A DNA stretch of 64,000 nt from Sipunculus nudus (GCA_026874595.1 CM049318.1:23314456-23378455); one strand, 5' to 3'; numbered from the stretch's first letter, positions 47,901 to 60,762 are shown. Numbers and translations are program-made. The notes: generated by a model from the letters alone, not told the origin.

Positions 47901-48420
47901 GCGGGTTCATGATTGGTTCAGTGAAGAGGGTCTGTCTATGCGGGTTCATGATTGGTTCAGTGAAGAGGGTCTGTCTATGCGGGTTCATGATTGGTGAGGT
48001 GGAGAGGATTGTTTCAGTGGAGAGGATTGTCAATGCGGGTTCATGATTGGTTCAGAGGAGAGGGTCTGTCAATGCGGGTTCATGACTGGTTCAGTGAAGA
48101 GGGTCTGTCTATGCGGTTTCATGACTGGTTCAGTGTAGAGGGTCTGTCTATGCGGGTTCATTATTGGTGAGGTGGAGAGGATTGTTTCAGTGGAGAGGAT
48201 TGTCAATGCGGGTTCATGATTGGTTCAGAGGAGAGGGTCTGTCAATGCGGGTTCATGACTGGTTCAGTGAAGAGGGTCTGTCTATGCGGGTTCATGACTG
48301 GTTCAGTGGAGAGGGTCTGTCTATGCGGGTTCATGATTGGTTTAGTGGAGAGGGTCTGTCTATGCGGGTTCATGATTGGTTCAGTGGAGAGGGTCTGTAT
48401 ATGCGGGTTCATGATTGATT
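44959..48420. repeat. 39-bp minisatellite, left (homogeneous) domain
   Basis: Tandem units of TGCGGGTTCATGATTGGTTC plus AGTGGAGAGGGTCTGTCTA (39 bp in total) with a few variants: GTGAGGTGGAGAGGA, TTCAGAGGAG and TTCAGTGAAG forms. Variants recur in a fixed order, giving higher-order blocks. The unit is 13 codons long, so frames stay open: MRVHDWFSGEGLS in one, MIGSVERVCLCGF in another, and PIMNPHRQTLSTE on the minus strand. No splice sites, start context or unique flanking exon supports translation. Confidence 0.95.
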
Positions 48421-51400
48421 CAATGGAGAGGTTTTGATAAAAAGTGTTTACGATTGGTTCAGTCGAGAGGGTTCGTCAATGCTGGTTCATGATTGGTTCA
48501 GTGGAGAGGATTTGTTAATGAGGATTTATGATTGGTTCAGTCCAGAGGGTTCGTCAAAGCGGTTTCATGACTGGTTCAGTGAAGATGGTTTGGTAATGAG
48601 GGTTTATGATTGGTTTAGTCGAGAGGTTTCGTCAATGCGGGTTCATGATTGATTCAGTCGAGAGGGGTTTTTCAATGCGGTTTCATGTTTGGTTCAGTCG
48701 AGAGGGTTTTTTAAATGAGGGTTTATGATTGGTTCAGTCAAGAGGGTTCGTCAATGCGGGTTAATAATTTGTTCAGTGGAGATGGTTTGTTAATGAGGGT
48801 TTATGATTGGTTCAGTCGAAAGGGTTCGTCATTGCGGGTTCATGACTGGTTTAGTCGAGAGAGTTTGTCGATGCGGGTTCATGATTGGTTCAGTGGAGAG
48901 GTTTTGATAAAAAGGGTTTACGATTGGTTCAGTCGAGAGGGTTCGTCAATGCCGGTTCATGTGGAGATGGTTTGGTAATGAGGGTTTATGATTGGTTCAG
49001 TCGAGAGGGTTCGTCAATGCGAGTTAGTGGGAGGTGAGGAAAGTTTGTCATTGTGGGTTCATCTTGGTTTATGCTGGTTCATGATTGGTTCAGTGGAGAG
49101 GATTTGTTAATGCGGGTTTATGATTGGTTCAGTGGAGAGGATTTGTAAATGCGGGTTTATGATTGGTTCAGTGGAGAGGATTCGTAAATGCGGGTTCATA
49201 ATGGTTCAGTCGAGAGGGGTCGTCGATGCGGATTCATGATTGGCTCAGTGGAGAGGTTTCGATAATAAGGGTTTATGATTGGTTCAGTTGAGAGGGTTTG
49301 TCAAAGCGGTTTCATGACTGGTTCAGTGGAGGGGGTTCGTCATTGTTGGTTCATGACTGGTTTAGTCGAGAGGGTTTGTCAATGCGGGTTCATGATGGGT
49401 TCAGTGGAGAGGTTTTGATAAAAACGGTTTATGATTGGTTCAGTCGAGAGGGTTCGTCAATGCTGGTTTATGATTGGTTCAGTGGAGAGGTTTCGTCAGT
49501 GCGGGTTCATGATTGATTCAGTCGAGAGGGTTTTTGAATGCGGTTTCATGATTGTGTCAGTGGAGAGGGTTTTTTTAAATGAGGGTTAATGATTGGTTCA
49601 ATCAAGAGGGTACGTCAATGCGGGTTCATTATTTGTTCAGTGGAGATGGTTTGGTTGTGAGGGTTTATGATTGGTTCAGTCGAAAGGGTTCGTCAATGCG
49701 GGTTAGTGGGAGGTGAGGTAAATTTGTCAATGTGGGTTCATCTTTGATTCAGTTGAGAGGGTTGGTCAATGCGGATTCATGATTGGTTCAGTGAAGGGGG
49801 TTCGTCATTGTGGGTTCATGACTGGTTTAGTCGAGAGGGTTTGTCAATACGGGTTCATGATTGGTTCAGTGGAGAGGGTTCGTCAATGCGGGTTCATGAT
49901 GGGTTCAGTGGAGAGGTTTTGATAAAAAGGGTTCAGGATTGGTTCATTCGGGGGGGTTCGTCAATGCTGGTTCATGATTGGTTCAGTGAAGAGGATTTGT
50001 TAATGAGGGTTAATGATTGGTTCAGTGGAGAGGTTTGGTTAATAAAAGTTTATGATTGGTTCAGTCCAGAGGGTTCGTCAAAGCGGTTTCATGACTGGTT
50101 CAGTGAAGATGGTTTGGTAATGAGGGTATATGATTCGTTTAGTCGAGAGGTCTGGTCAATGCGGGTTCATGATTGATTCAGTCGAGAGGGTTTTTTAAAT
50201 GCGGTTTCATGATTGGTTCAGTCGAGAGGGTTTTTTAAATGAGGGTTTATGATTGGTCCAGTCAAGAGGGTTCGTCAATGCGGGTTCATAATTTGTTCAG
50301 TGGAGATGGTTTGTTAATGAGGGTTTATGATTGGTTCAGTCGAGAGGGTTCGTCAATGCGGGTTAGTGGGAGGTGAGGAAGTTTGTCAATGTGGGTTCAT
50401 CTTTGATTCAGTTGAGAGGGTTTGTCAATGCGGATTCATGATTGGTTCAGTGGAGGGGGTTCGTCATTGTGGGTTCATGACTGGTTTAGTCGGGAGGGTT
50501 TGTCAATGCGGGTTCATGATTGGTTCAGTCGAGAGGTGTTGATAAAAAGGGTTTATGATTGGTTCAGTCGAGAGGGTTCGTCAATGCGGGTTAGTGGGAG
50601 GTGAGGTTAATTTGTCAATGTGGGTTCATCTTTGATTCAGTTGAGAGGGTTTGTCAATGCGGATTCATGATTGGTTCAGTGGAGGGGGTTCGTCATTGTG
50701 GGTTCATGACTGGTTTAGTCGAGAGGGTTTGTCAATGCGGGTTCATGATTGGTTCAGTCGAGAGGTGTTGATAAAAAGGGTTTATGATTGGTTCAGTCGA
50801 GAGGGTTCGTCAATGCGGGTTAGTGGGAGGTGAGGTTAATTTGTCAATGTGGGTTTATCTTTGATTCAGTTGAGAGGGTTGGTCAATGCGGATTCATGAT
50901 TGGTTCAGTGAAGGGGGTTCGTCATTGTGGGTTCATGACTGGTTTAGTCGAGAGGGTTTGTCAATGCGGGTTCATGATTGGTTCAGTGGAGAGGGTTCGT
51001 CAATGCGGGTTCATGATGGGTTCAGTGGAGAGGTTTTGATAAAAAGGGTTTACGATTGGTTCATTCGGGGGGGTTCGTCAATGCTGGTTCATGATCGGTT
51101 CAGTGGAGAGTATTTGTTAATGAGGATTTATGGTTGGTTCAGTGGAGAGGTTTGGTTTATATAAGTTTATGATTGGTTCAGTCGAAAGGGTTCGTCAATG
51201 CAGGTTAGTGGGAGGTGAGGTAAATTTGTCAATGTGGGTTCATCTTTGATTCAGTTGAGAGGGTTGGTCAATGCGGATTCATGATTGGTTCAGTGGAGGG
51301 GGTTCGTCATTGTGGGTTCATGACTGGTTTAGTCGAGAGGGTTTGTCAATGCAGGTTCATGATTGGTTCAGTGGAGAGGGTTCGTCAATGCGTGTTCATG

Positions 51401-54400
51401 ATGGGTTCAGTGGAGAGGTTTTGATAAAAGGGTTTACGATTGGTTCATTCGGGGGGGAGGGGGTTCGTCAATGCTGGTTCATGATTGGTTCAGTGGAGAG
51501 GATTTGTTAATTAGGATTTATGATTGGTTCAATCGAGAGGGTTCGTCAATGCTGGTTTATGATTGGTTTAGTGGAGAGGATTTGTTAATGCGGGTTCATG
51601 ATTGGTTCAGTGGAGAGGGTTCGTCGATGCGTGTTCTTATTGGTTCAGTAGAGAGGGTTCGTCGATGCGGATTCATGATTGGTTCAGTGGAGAGGTTTGG
51701 TTAATAAGGGTTTATGATTGGTTCAGTCCAGAGGGTTCGTCAAAGCGGTTTCATGACTGGTTCAGTGAAGATGGTTTGGTAATGAGGGTATATGATTGGT
51801 TTTGTCGAGAGGTCTCGTCAATGCGGGTTCATGATTGATTCAGTCGAGAGGGTTTTTTCAATGCGGTTTCATGATTGTTTCAGTCGAGAGGGTTTTTTAA
51901 ATGAGGGTTTATGATTGGTCCAGTCAACAGGGTTCGTCAATGCGGGTTCATAATTTGTTCAGTGGAGATGGTTTGTTAATGAGGGTTTATGATTGGTTCA
52001 GTCGAGAGGGTTCGTCAATGCGGGTTAGTGGGAGGTGAGGTAGTTTGTCAATGTGGGTTCATCTTTGATTCAGTTGAGAGGGTTTGTCAATGCGGATTCA
52101 TGATTGGTTCAGTGAAGGGGGTTCGTCATTGTGGGTTCATGACTGGTTTAGTCGAGAGGGTTTGTCAATGCGGGTTCATGATTGGTTCAGTCGAGAGGTG
52201 TTGATAAAAAGGGTTTACGATTGGTTCAGTGGAGAGGATTTGTTAATGCGGGTTCATGAATGGTTCAGTCGAGAGAGTTCGTCGATGGGGATTCATGATT
52301 GGTTCAGTGGAGAGGTTTCGATAATAAGGGTTTACGATTGGTTCAGTTGAGAGCGTTCGTCAAAGCGGTTTCATGACTGGTTCAGTGGAGGGGGTCCGTC
52401 ATTGTGGGTTCATGACTGGTTTAGTCGAGAGGTTTCGTCAATGCGGGTTCATGATTGATTCAGTCGAGAGGGATTTTCAATGCGGTTTCATGATTGGTTC
52501 AGTCGAGAGGGTTTTTTAAATGAGGGTTTATGATTGGTTCAGTCGAGAGTATTCGTCAATGCGGGTTCATGATTGATTCAGTCGAGAGGGGTTTTCAATG
52601 CGGGTTAGTGGGAGGTGAGGTAAGTTTGTCAATGTGGGTTCATCTTTGATTCAGTTGAGAGGGTTTGTCAATGCGGATTCATGATTGGTTCAGTGGAGGG
52701 GGTTCGTCATTGTGGGTTCATGACTGGTTTAGTCGAGAGGGTTTGTCAATGCGGGTTCGTGATTGGTTCAGTGGAGAGGTTTTGATAAAAAGGGTTTACG
52801 ATTGTTTCAGTCGAGAGGGTTCGTCAATGCTGGTTCATGATTGGTTCAGTGGAGATGGTTTGTTAATGAGGGTTTATGACTGGTTCAGTCGAGAGGGTTC
52901 GTCAATGCGGGTTAGTGGGAGGTGAGGTAAGTTTGTCAATGTTGGTTCATCTTTGATTCAGTTGAGAGGGTTTGTCAATGCGAATTCATAATTGGTTCAG
53001 TGGAGGGGGTTCGTCATTGTTGGATCATGACTGGTTTAGTCGAGAAGGTTTCTCAATGCGGCTTCATGATTGATTCAGTCGAGAGGTTTTGATAAAAAGG
53101 GTTTACGATTGGTTCAGTCGAGAGGGTTCGTCAATGATGGTTCATGATTGGTTCAGTGGAGAGGATTTGTTAATGAGGATTTATGATTGGTTCAGTCGAG
53201 AGGATTTGTAAATGCTGGTTAATGATTGGTTCAGTGGAGAGGATTTGTTAATGCGGGTTCATGAATGGTTCAGTCGAGAGGATTCGTCGATGCGGATTCA
53301 TGATTGGTTCAGTGGAGAGGTTTCGATAATAAGGGTTTACGATTGGTTCACTTGAGAGGTTTTGATAAAAAGGGTTTACGATTGGTTCAGTCGAGAGGGT
53401 TCGTCAATGATGGTTCATGATTGGTTCAGTGGAGAAGATTTGTTAATGAGGATTTATGATTGGTTCAGTCGAGAGGGTTCGTCAATGCTGGTTTATGATT
53501 GGTTCAGTGGAGAGGAATTGTTAATGCGGGTTCATGAATGGTTCAGTCGAGAGGGTTTTTCAATGCGGTTTCATGATTGGTTCAGTCGAGAGGGTTTTTT
53601 AAATGAGGGTTTATGATTGGTTCAGTCGAGAGGTTTCGTCAATGTGGGTTCATGATTTATTCAGTCGAGAGGGGTTTTCAATGCGGGTTCATGATTTATT
53701 CAGTCGAGAGGGGTTTTCAATGCGGGTTAGTGGGAGGTGAGGTATGTTTGTCAATGTGGGTTCATCTTTGATTCAGTTGAGAGGGTTTGTCAATGCGGAT
53801 TCATGATTGGTTCAGTGGAGGGGGTTCGTCATTGTGGGTTCATGACTGGTTTAGTCGATAGGGTTTGTCAATGCGGGTTCATGATTGGTTCAGTGGAGAG
53901 GTTTTGAAAAAAGGGTTTACGATTGGTTCAGTCGAGAGGGTTAGTCAATGCTGGTTCATGATTGGTTCAGTCGAGAGGATTTGTTAATGCTGGTTTATGA
54001 TTGGTTCAGTGGAGAGGATTTGTTAATGCGGGTTCATGAATGGTTCTGTCGAGAGGGTTCGTCGATGCGGATTCATGATTGGTTCAATGGAGAGGTTTCG
54101 TTAATAAGGGTTTATGATTGGTTCAGTCGAGAGGGTTCGTCAATGCTGGTTCATGATTGGTTCAGTGGAGAGGATTTGTTAATGAGGATTTATGATTTGT
54201 TCAGTCGAGAGGATTTGTTAAATGAGGGTTTATGATTGGTTCAGTCAAGAGGGTTCGTCAATGCGGGTTCATAATTGGTTCAGTGGAGGTGGTTCGTCAT
54301 TGTGGGTTCATGACTGGTTTAGTCGAGAGGGTTTATCAATGCGGGCTCATGATTGGTTCAGTCTAAAGCTTTTGATAAAAATGGTTTACGATTGGTTCAG

Positions 54401-55257
54401 TCGAGAGGGTTCGTCAATGCTGGTTCGTGACTGGTTCAGTGGAGAGGATTTGTTAATGAGAATTTATGATTGGTTCAGTCGAGAGGATTTGTTTATGCTG
54501 GTTTATTATTGGTTCAGTGGAGAGGATTTGTTAATGCGGGTTCATGAATGGTTCAGTCGAGAGGGTTCTTCGACGCGGATTCATGATTGGTTCAGTGGAG
54601 AGGTTTCTATAATAAGGGTTTATGATTGGTTCAGTTGAGAGGGTTCGTCAAAGCGGTTTCATGACTGGTTCAGTGGAGGTGATTCGTCATTGTGGGTTCA
54701 TGACTGATTTAGTCGAGAGGGTTTGTCAATGCGGGTTCATGATGGGTTCAGTGGAGAGGTTTTGATAAAAAGGGTTTATGATTGGTTCAGTCGAGAGGGT
54801 TCGTCAATGCTGGTTTATGATTGATTCAGTCGAGAGGGTTTTTCAAAGCAGTTTCATGATTGGTTCAGTCGAGAGGGTTTTTTAAATGAGGGTTTATGAT
54901 TGGTTCAGTCAAAAGGGTTCGTCAATGCGGGTTCATTATTGGTTCAGTGGAAATGGTTTGTTAATGAGGGTTTATGATTGGTTCAGTCGAGAGGGTTCGT
55001 CAGTGCGGGTTAGTGGGAGGTGAGGTAAGTTAGTCAATGTGGGTTCATATTTGATTCAGTTGAGAGGGTTTGTCAATGCGGTTTCATGATTGGTTCAGTG
55101 GAGAGGGTTCGTCATTGTGGCTTCATGACTGGTTTAGTCGATAGGGTTTGTCAATGCGGCTTCAAGATTGGTTCAGTCGAGAGGTTTTGATAGAAAAGGT
55201 TTACGATTGGTTCAGTCGAGAGGGTTGGTCAATGCGGGTTCATGATTGGTTCAGTGG
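48421..55257. repeat. 39-bp minisatellite, right (diverged) domain with higher-order repeats
   Basis: Same unit family, but with TTCGTCAATG in place of GTCTGTCTATG, many TCGAGAGG and TTATGATTGG variants, and recurring longer blocks. The marker GGTTAGTGGGAGGTGAGG, itself a shortened unit, recurs about eleven times (near 49019, 49700, 50361, 50589, 50818, 51204, 52021, 52598, 52908, 53725, 55009). Two adjacent intervals are about 229 bp and encode identical 60-codon frames, showing recent duplication of whole blocks. The array ends in TTCAGTGG at 55257. Confidence 0.95.
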
Positions 55258-57860
55258 TGTTTAATGTTATCTCGTTGTCTATATTTTTATATAACGTATG
55301 GTTACTTTGCTGGTATTTATATTAAGACGAATCAGTGTCTTAAATGATTATGTACGGTGTTATTTTGTAGTATTTTTTTAGATTTTGTGATAGAGTAATT
55401 TGTCGTTACGTCAGGCCCTTAAAGCAGATCAGATAGAGTCTGATACGTCACCTTATGAAGTTTTTTTAAAATACAGGTTTCAAGTATTATTATCGTTAAA
55501 TACAACATCACCAGTAAGATTATATTTTCATGGCAGAATTAGGACATAGTAATAATGTCACTGGTAATTATTTATTTATATGTAAGGCAATAAAATCCTT
55601 TATATTGTATGTAGTGGGAAATGAAGGTCAGCTACACCTGCCTTTTCATCAGTGACATAGGCACCTCTCAATTCTTTGGCCTTGTAGGGGGAGGGGGCAC
55701 AGGGGTCAGAAGTGAGCAATATATCCCCATGGTAGTCTACGCAGTCATTGGCGCAAAAATATTTACATTCATCACACTATTGATACTGTTAAAGTAACCA
55801 ATATGCAGCATATAAAACCCCTGAGCACTACACTTAATTGTATCACTAATGAGGACACAAGTGATCAGACTGTTTTTCTCAAAAGCATTGGAGGACTGGA
55901 TCTTTTCAATAGCCACCAAAGCCTGAGGTCAAATTTCATTTAATTAAAAAGACCAGCCAGGGCTTCCTGTTTGAGCCTTGACACCAACTAATACTCTTGC
56001 AAAGCGTATAAGCACTGTCAATCGAGTTCGCTTCAATTTAGATTTTTTTTCAGACAACCTTTTGCTTCTGTGATATGTACACATTTGGAATCCTCTGAAG
56101 CAGGGGCGTAGCCAAGGGGTGCCGCAGGGGACCGTAGCGCCCCCCCCCCCCCCCTCACTTTCCATGTAATATTGAGGAAAAACTTCCAGAGACTTAATAT
56201 CTGCTGAGAAAATTAAAGTATGAGAGTACCAGCAGGTATCCTCTATTTCATTTACTATATCTGAGAAGGCTTGTTTAAAGGGAGAGAGAGAGGGAGAGAG
56301 AGAGACTATACAAATCTTAAAGAACTTTCAGATCCTGGCACACCACAATATGCAAGGAGATCACAGTTAAAACTTAACACATACAAATAGCGTCACAAAA
56401 TTGAATTAAGGCCGTGCATCGACAAGGAAAATTTTGGGTATTATTCTGTATAATTAACGAGGACAGTCTAATGAAAACATAAAACAGACATGCAGCATCA
56501 AAAGGCCGGCTTACATGTATGTCTCGACAAAAAAAAGTGTTTTTGTGTAACGCATATGACATGATCTAGTTGGTCTCGTGATCTATGGAGTCTGTAATGT
56601 TATCTCGCCTACAAACACATCCGTACATCATGTTCCTCCTTTCTTGTTTATTGGTCCGAGGCATTAAGTTCTTGCGTCCGCGTGCCCGACCACACGTGCG
56701 GCAGCTGAACCTTCAACTTGACCTTCATATACACTGTTCCTATTCTGTTCATACTTGACCCTGGTCGGAAAAGAACCTAAACTGGTAGTTTTTTTTTTTT
56801 TTTTTTTTAATTCATATCTTTCAAGTGTATACCCAAGCGCGCAAGGCATTTGTTAGGGTTTGCATTAGTATATTGGTAGAGTAACAGTCTGTATATAAAA
56901 GTACAACTGCAAGTGATGTAAGATGTGTAAACTGGTCGTTTGCAATCATTATCCATACAAAAGCACTCTCTTCGCTGTGAGAACTAATACATGATTTTTA
57001 TTTTAATATACTTTTGACGGAAGTAACCATTTTTATGTCTTCTTTATTCTTTAATCCACGTATGTACATATAAACCAGTTTATACAGAGATTTGGGACTA
57101 CATGATAGGGCGATAACACTTGGTTCCTATCATGCCATTTATCTATTCCGGTGTCACACCGGCCTGGTCTCTACAGCACCTGCGGGTCCTGGGTGTGTAT
57201 TTATCACTATTGCTGAGTCATAACACTGGTCGACTGCTGTGGGCATAGCCTTCCAATTATGCATGCCTCGAAAGCCACCTTGGATTGGGCCCCCGATTAA
57301 CGGCTGAGATTGCATATGCTACATTACATATACTTGTATATGTCACGAGTTGCTACACCTTCTTGCAAATATATATATATACATATATATATATAAATAT
57401 ATTATAATTAAACATATAAATTTAAATATATTAGATAACAAATATTAACTTAGACATATAACCCTAGACTTGTATTTATATGTGCCGTTTTGATAGTTGT
57501 AACCAAAAAGTGTTTGAAAATTTCGTACTACTTTTACTTTTCATCTTGTCTTAACAGAGATTGGGGTATTGGTTTGGAAAACATTCTGTAATGTTGTATG
57601 GGGTCATTTAGGACTCCTGAAAGATATGTCTTTCCTTTTACATGGTACATAATTGATATTCCAATGCGAATATCGAATTTAGCTTATTTATGTGGTATTG
57701 ATATGTAAAATTAACATGTCGCTTAATATTTTGTTATCCGCATAGCAAATTATTGCTCTTATCAGAATTTGAATTTTCAAGAGAATATCAGCAGTGAATC
57801 CCTGCAGTCCAGCCGAAATACCTGCCGAGGGTAAACACAGGAACAAAAGCTGGTTTGCCG
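55258..57860. other. Gene-poor stretch right of the minisatellite
   Basis: Contains CAGGGGCGTAGCCAAGGGGT at 56101, a sequence typical of transposon ends, next to a C-run at 56141-56154, a GA-rich patch at 56281-56305, a T-run at 56791-56808 and a TA-rich patch at 57369-57408. No exon was recognised. Confidence 0.4.
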
Positions 57861-57879
57861 GGTTATGTTTGTGTGGTGC

Positions 57880-58480
57880 GAGGTGCCTGTAGAGGCCAGG
57901 AATGTGACAAGAGAAAATGTCCACAGTGAGTCTGAGGCCCCTCGTCAAAACGTTTCGAGTTTTTCGCCCGAACTGCGTGTGATAATTGAATATCGAATGT
58001 CACTATAATTTATATGATTTTTCGCTAATTTTCGCTTGCGAATATCGAATGTCTCTTATGTATGAAATATTGGATATTCGCATGCGAATATCGAAATCAC
58101 TAATTTGTGATATTCGCATATGAATATCGAATTTCGAATATCCCCCATTTAAGTGATATTGGATATTCGCATGATATAACTGATATTTTATTTTATCATT
58201 GAATATCGAATACAGGTGCCTGTATAGAGGCCAGGCATGAGACAAGAGAAGATGTAAACATGAATCTGAGGCCCCCTCGTAAAAACGTTTCCAGTTTTGC
58301 GCCCGATCTGCGTGCGATACTTGAATATCGAATGTCACTAATTTATATAAATTTTTGGTGATGTTCGTATGCGAAAATTGAATATCACTTATGTATGAAA
58401 TATTGGATATTCGCGTGCGAATATCGAATGTCACTAAATTTTGTGTTTTTTTATATTCACATGCGGACATTGAATATACC
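57880..58480. repeat. Two direct copies of a ~330-bp unit
   Basis: Copies start at GGTGCCTGTAGAGGCCAG (57882) and GGTGCCTGTATAGAGGCCAG (58213). Both contain GAGGCCCC(C)TCGT, AAACGTTTC, GCCCGA(A/T)CTGCGTG and TATGAAATATTGGATATTCG. Confidence 0.82.
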
Positions 58481-58830
58481 TGATGTGAGTGATATTAGAT
58501 ATTCACATGCTAATATCGAATATCAAATATCCCTGATCTTGAGTCATATTCGATATTCGCATGATATGGGTAATATTCGATATTACCATGTGAACATCGA
58601 ATTTGAATATCTCTGATTTTAGTGATATTCGATATTTGCATGATCTGATTGATATTTTATGTTAGCATGCGAATATCGAATATCTCCGATTTGAGTGTTA
58701 TTCGATATTCGCATGATATGAGTGATATTTTATGTAAGCATGCGAATATCGAATATTAGATATCCCTGATGTGAGTAATATTCGATATTCGCATGCGAAT
58801 ATCGAGTTTCGAATTTAGGTCCAACTTCAA
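57990..58830. repeat. Array rich in the palindrome GATATTCGCATGCGAATATC
   Basis: The perfect 20-bp palindrome occurs at 58073-58092 and 58784-58803. Many half or near copies (GCGAATATCGAAT, TTCGATATTCGCATG) lie at roughly 45-60 bp intervals, especially 58490-58810. The 155-codon minus-strand frame (58470-58003) is a by-product of the repeat. Confidence 0.85.
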
Positions 58831-59740
58831 TCCCGTAGTCAGTGTTTTCAATGTTTGTAACACCAGCGACAGTAGACCTAGAGAGTTGAATGACAATTAC
58901 CATATGAACCAAACACAAGCGTGAAAAATCAGTTGATGATTCTTAGATTGAAGCAATTATTTAAAAAATGTGTATTGATGTATGGTTCTGCAAAATCTAC
59001 CATGAACCAAAACAATATTTTTTGTCTTAAATAGGTGGATCACCAGTTTTCACAGATATATCCTGGAGTACATGCGGATGAGAGCCGAGTTATAAAATAG
59101 CAGACAGGAGACCTTTGACAAACTTGCTGCTTTCAGAGATATGAGGACAATGTTTATGAGTAGGGATGCCCATTCATCTTTACTCTATAACCCTATTTCA
59201 TAGGTTCTGATCTCTATATAGATTATCCATTGTAGCGTTTAGAAACATATACAGTTTTTATCAGTCTGCATCCCAACGAAATCCATGCATCAATCATGGC
59301 TAATACCTCTGAACTATGATACTAGATAATATTACCCCTTGCCTTTGAGGCAACTTGCTCATAGATATTTTGTTGGTTGTATAATACTATAGCAAACTGA
59401 AATAATAAGTTCAGTCCAACAAACCCCAACTTTTATTTTCCAAAATCTGATTTCAACAAAGAGAATAAGGTTTTCAGTTAGCAAAAGGGGAATGATAGTT
59501 TGTTTGTACACAATTTGTACAATTGTGTATTTTATTGATTTTTGCTTTAAAAATGGATGAAAAATATTATTAATTGGCATTAGAACACCATAGAATGTAT
59601 GTTATAAAGAATGAAAGAAGAATAGGTGGAATGCGCACACAAAAAAAGTAAAAATATTTAATCTATATGAAAAATATAATGGGATCTTAAATGACCTCAC
59701 TCGTTTGTTCTAAAAGCCGCTAAAATAGCTTGGTTTCTCG
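58831..59740. other. Gene-free stretch
   Basis: No exon or repeat of note was recognised. Confidence 0.45.

Positions 59741-59743
<3 letters not shown>

Positions 59744-59815
<72 letters not shown>
59744..59815. repeat. TA microsatellite, left of a pogo-like element
   Basis: (TA)n directly adjoining the element end CAGGG at 59816. Confidence 0.93.
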
Positions 59816-60695
59816 CAGGGAAACCTCGTTGTCCCGAACTCGGTTAAGTCGAATTCCCCCTTGTGTCGTAGTCGAATGTGTAGTCTTTGCAAAAATCAGT
59901 TAAAACCTAACTAATTTAACTCCTTCTGTGTTGAACTCTGGTGTGCCGAAAACCAAATGAGTCCTTAGCTTGTATTTCTATCGCTTAACTCGAAGTCATG
60001 TCGCTTGACTGTTTGGATAACAGTTGTGCACGGCAAGGATCTTTCTTATCAAGCGCGATAGTTTACACATCTGGTCCGTTGTTTACCTGTTAACCTTGAC
60101 CACTCATGATCATGCCGTTCTTCTGTCGCCGACAAAGCATTTATTCGAAGCAAGAATTAAGTTATATAAAAAGACAAAATATAATTTAATCAATTTGAGG
60201 GGCTCGTGAGATGTGCTGCAAGCTGCTGCTGCTGTTACAGTCGTCAGAGAGCGCGGATGACTGTTCAAATTCTTGTCAGGAAAAGAGAACTTTGTTGATG
60301 ACCAGGAGATTAATCGTATTAAGCAAAGGACTATAACTGCCTTTTAAAGATGTTCTGATGTGTTGAACTGAAAATGGTCTGATCCAATCATTTAATGATC
60401 TATGTGCTTTAATAGATGTATGTGCTCTTATTTCACATTCTTGATTTACCTTATACTATTTTCGGTGGTACTTATATCTTTTTTTTATTTTCAATTAATA
60501 TTTTTTTTATAGAATTTGTGTTGTTTTTCCACGCAAAGATTTGTGAGGACTATATAATACAGGCCCCGTACATATGCAGTATTTATCGAAAGTAATTAAG
60601 GCCGGAGAAGTTTGAATATAATAAATATCGGTTGTCTCGAACTCAGGCTGTGTCGAGAAAAATTCACCAGTCCCTTCGACGTCGACACAACGAGG

Positions 60696-60701
<6 letters not shown>
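59816..60701. mobile_element. pogo/Tigger-like non-autonomous element inside a TA microsatellite
   Basis: Left end CAGGGAAACCTCGTTGTCCC; right end, complemented, CATATACCTCGTTGTGTCG. The shared ACCTCGTTGT core and CA-start resemble pogo/Tigger termini, which insert at TA. Subterminal TCGAACTC/GAGTTCGA words occur on both sides. TA runs on both flanks mean it landed in a microsatellite or that the target TA expanded afterwards. No intact transposase frame was found. Confidence 0.68.

Positions 60702-60762
<61 letters not shown>

Noticed and set aside
44959-55257. Long ORFs of 60-138 codons on both strands, looking like a repeat protein gene
   Set aside because: All are consequences of a stop-free 39-bp tandem unit; they occur in several frames, overlap and lack splice sites, a leader or unique sequence.
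43707-55257. Regular repeats resembling a CRISPR-like array
   Set aside because: Units are contiguous head-to-tail with no unique spacers, and the genome is eukaryotic.
58003-58470. 155-codon minus-strand ORF
   Set aside because: It is the repeated translation of the GATATTCGCATGCGAATATC satellite (HANI/RMRISN patterns).
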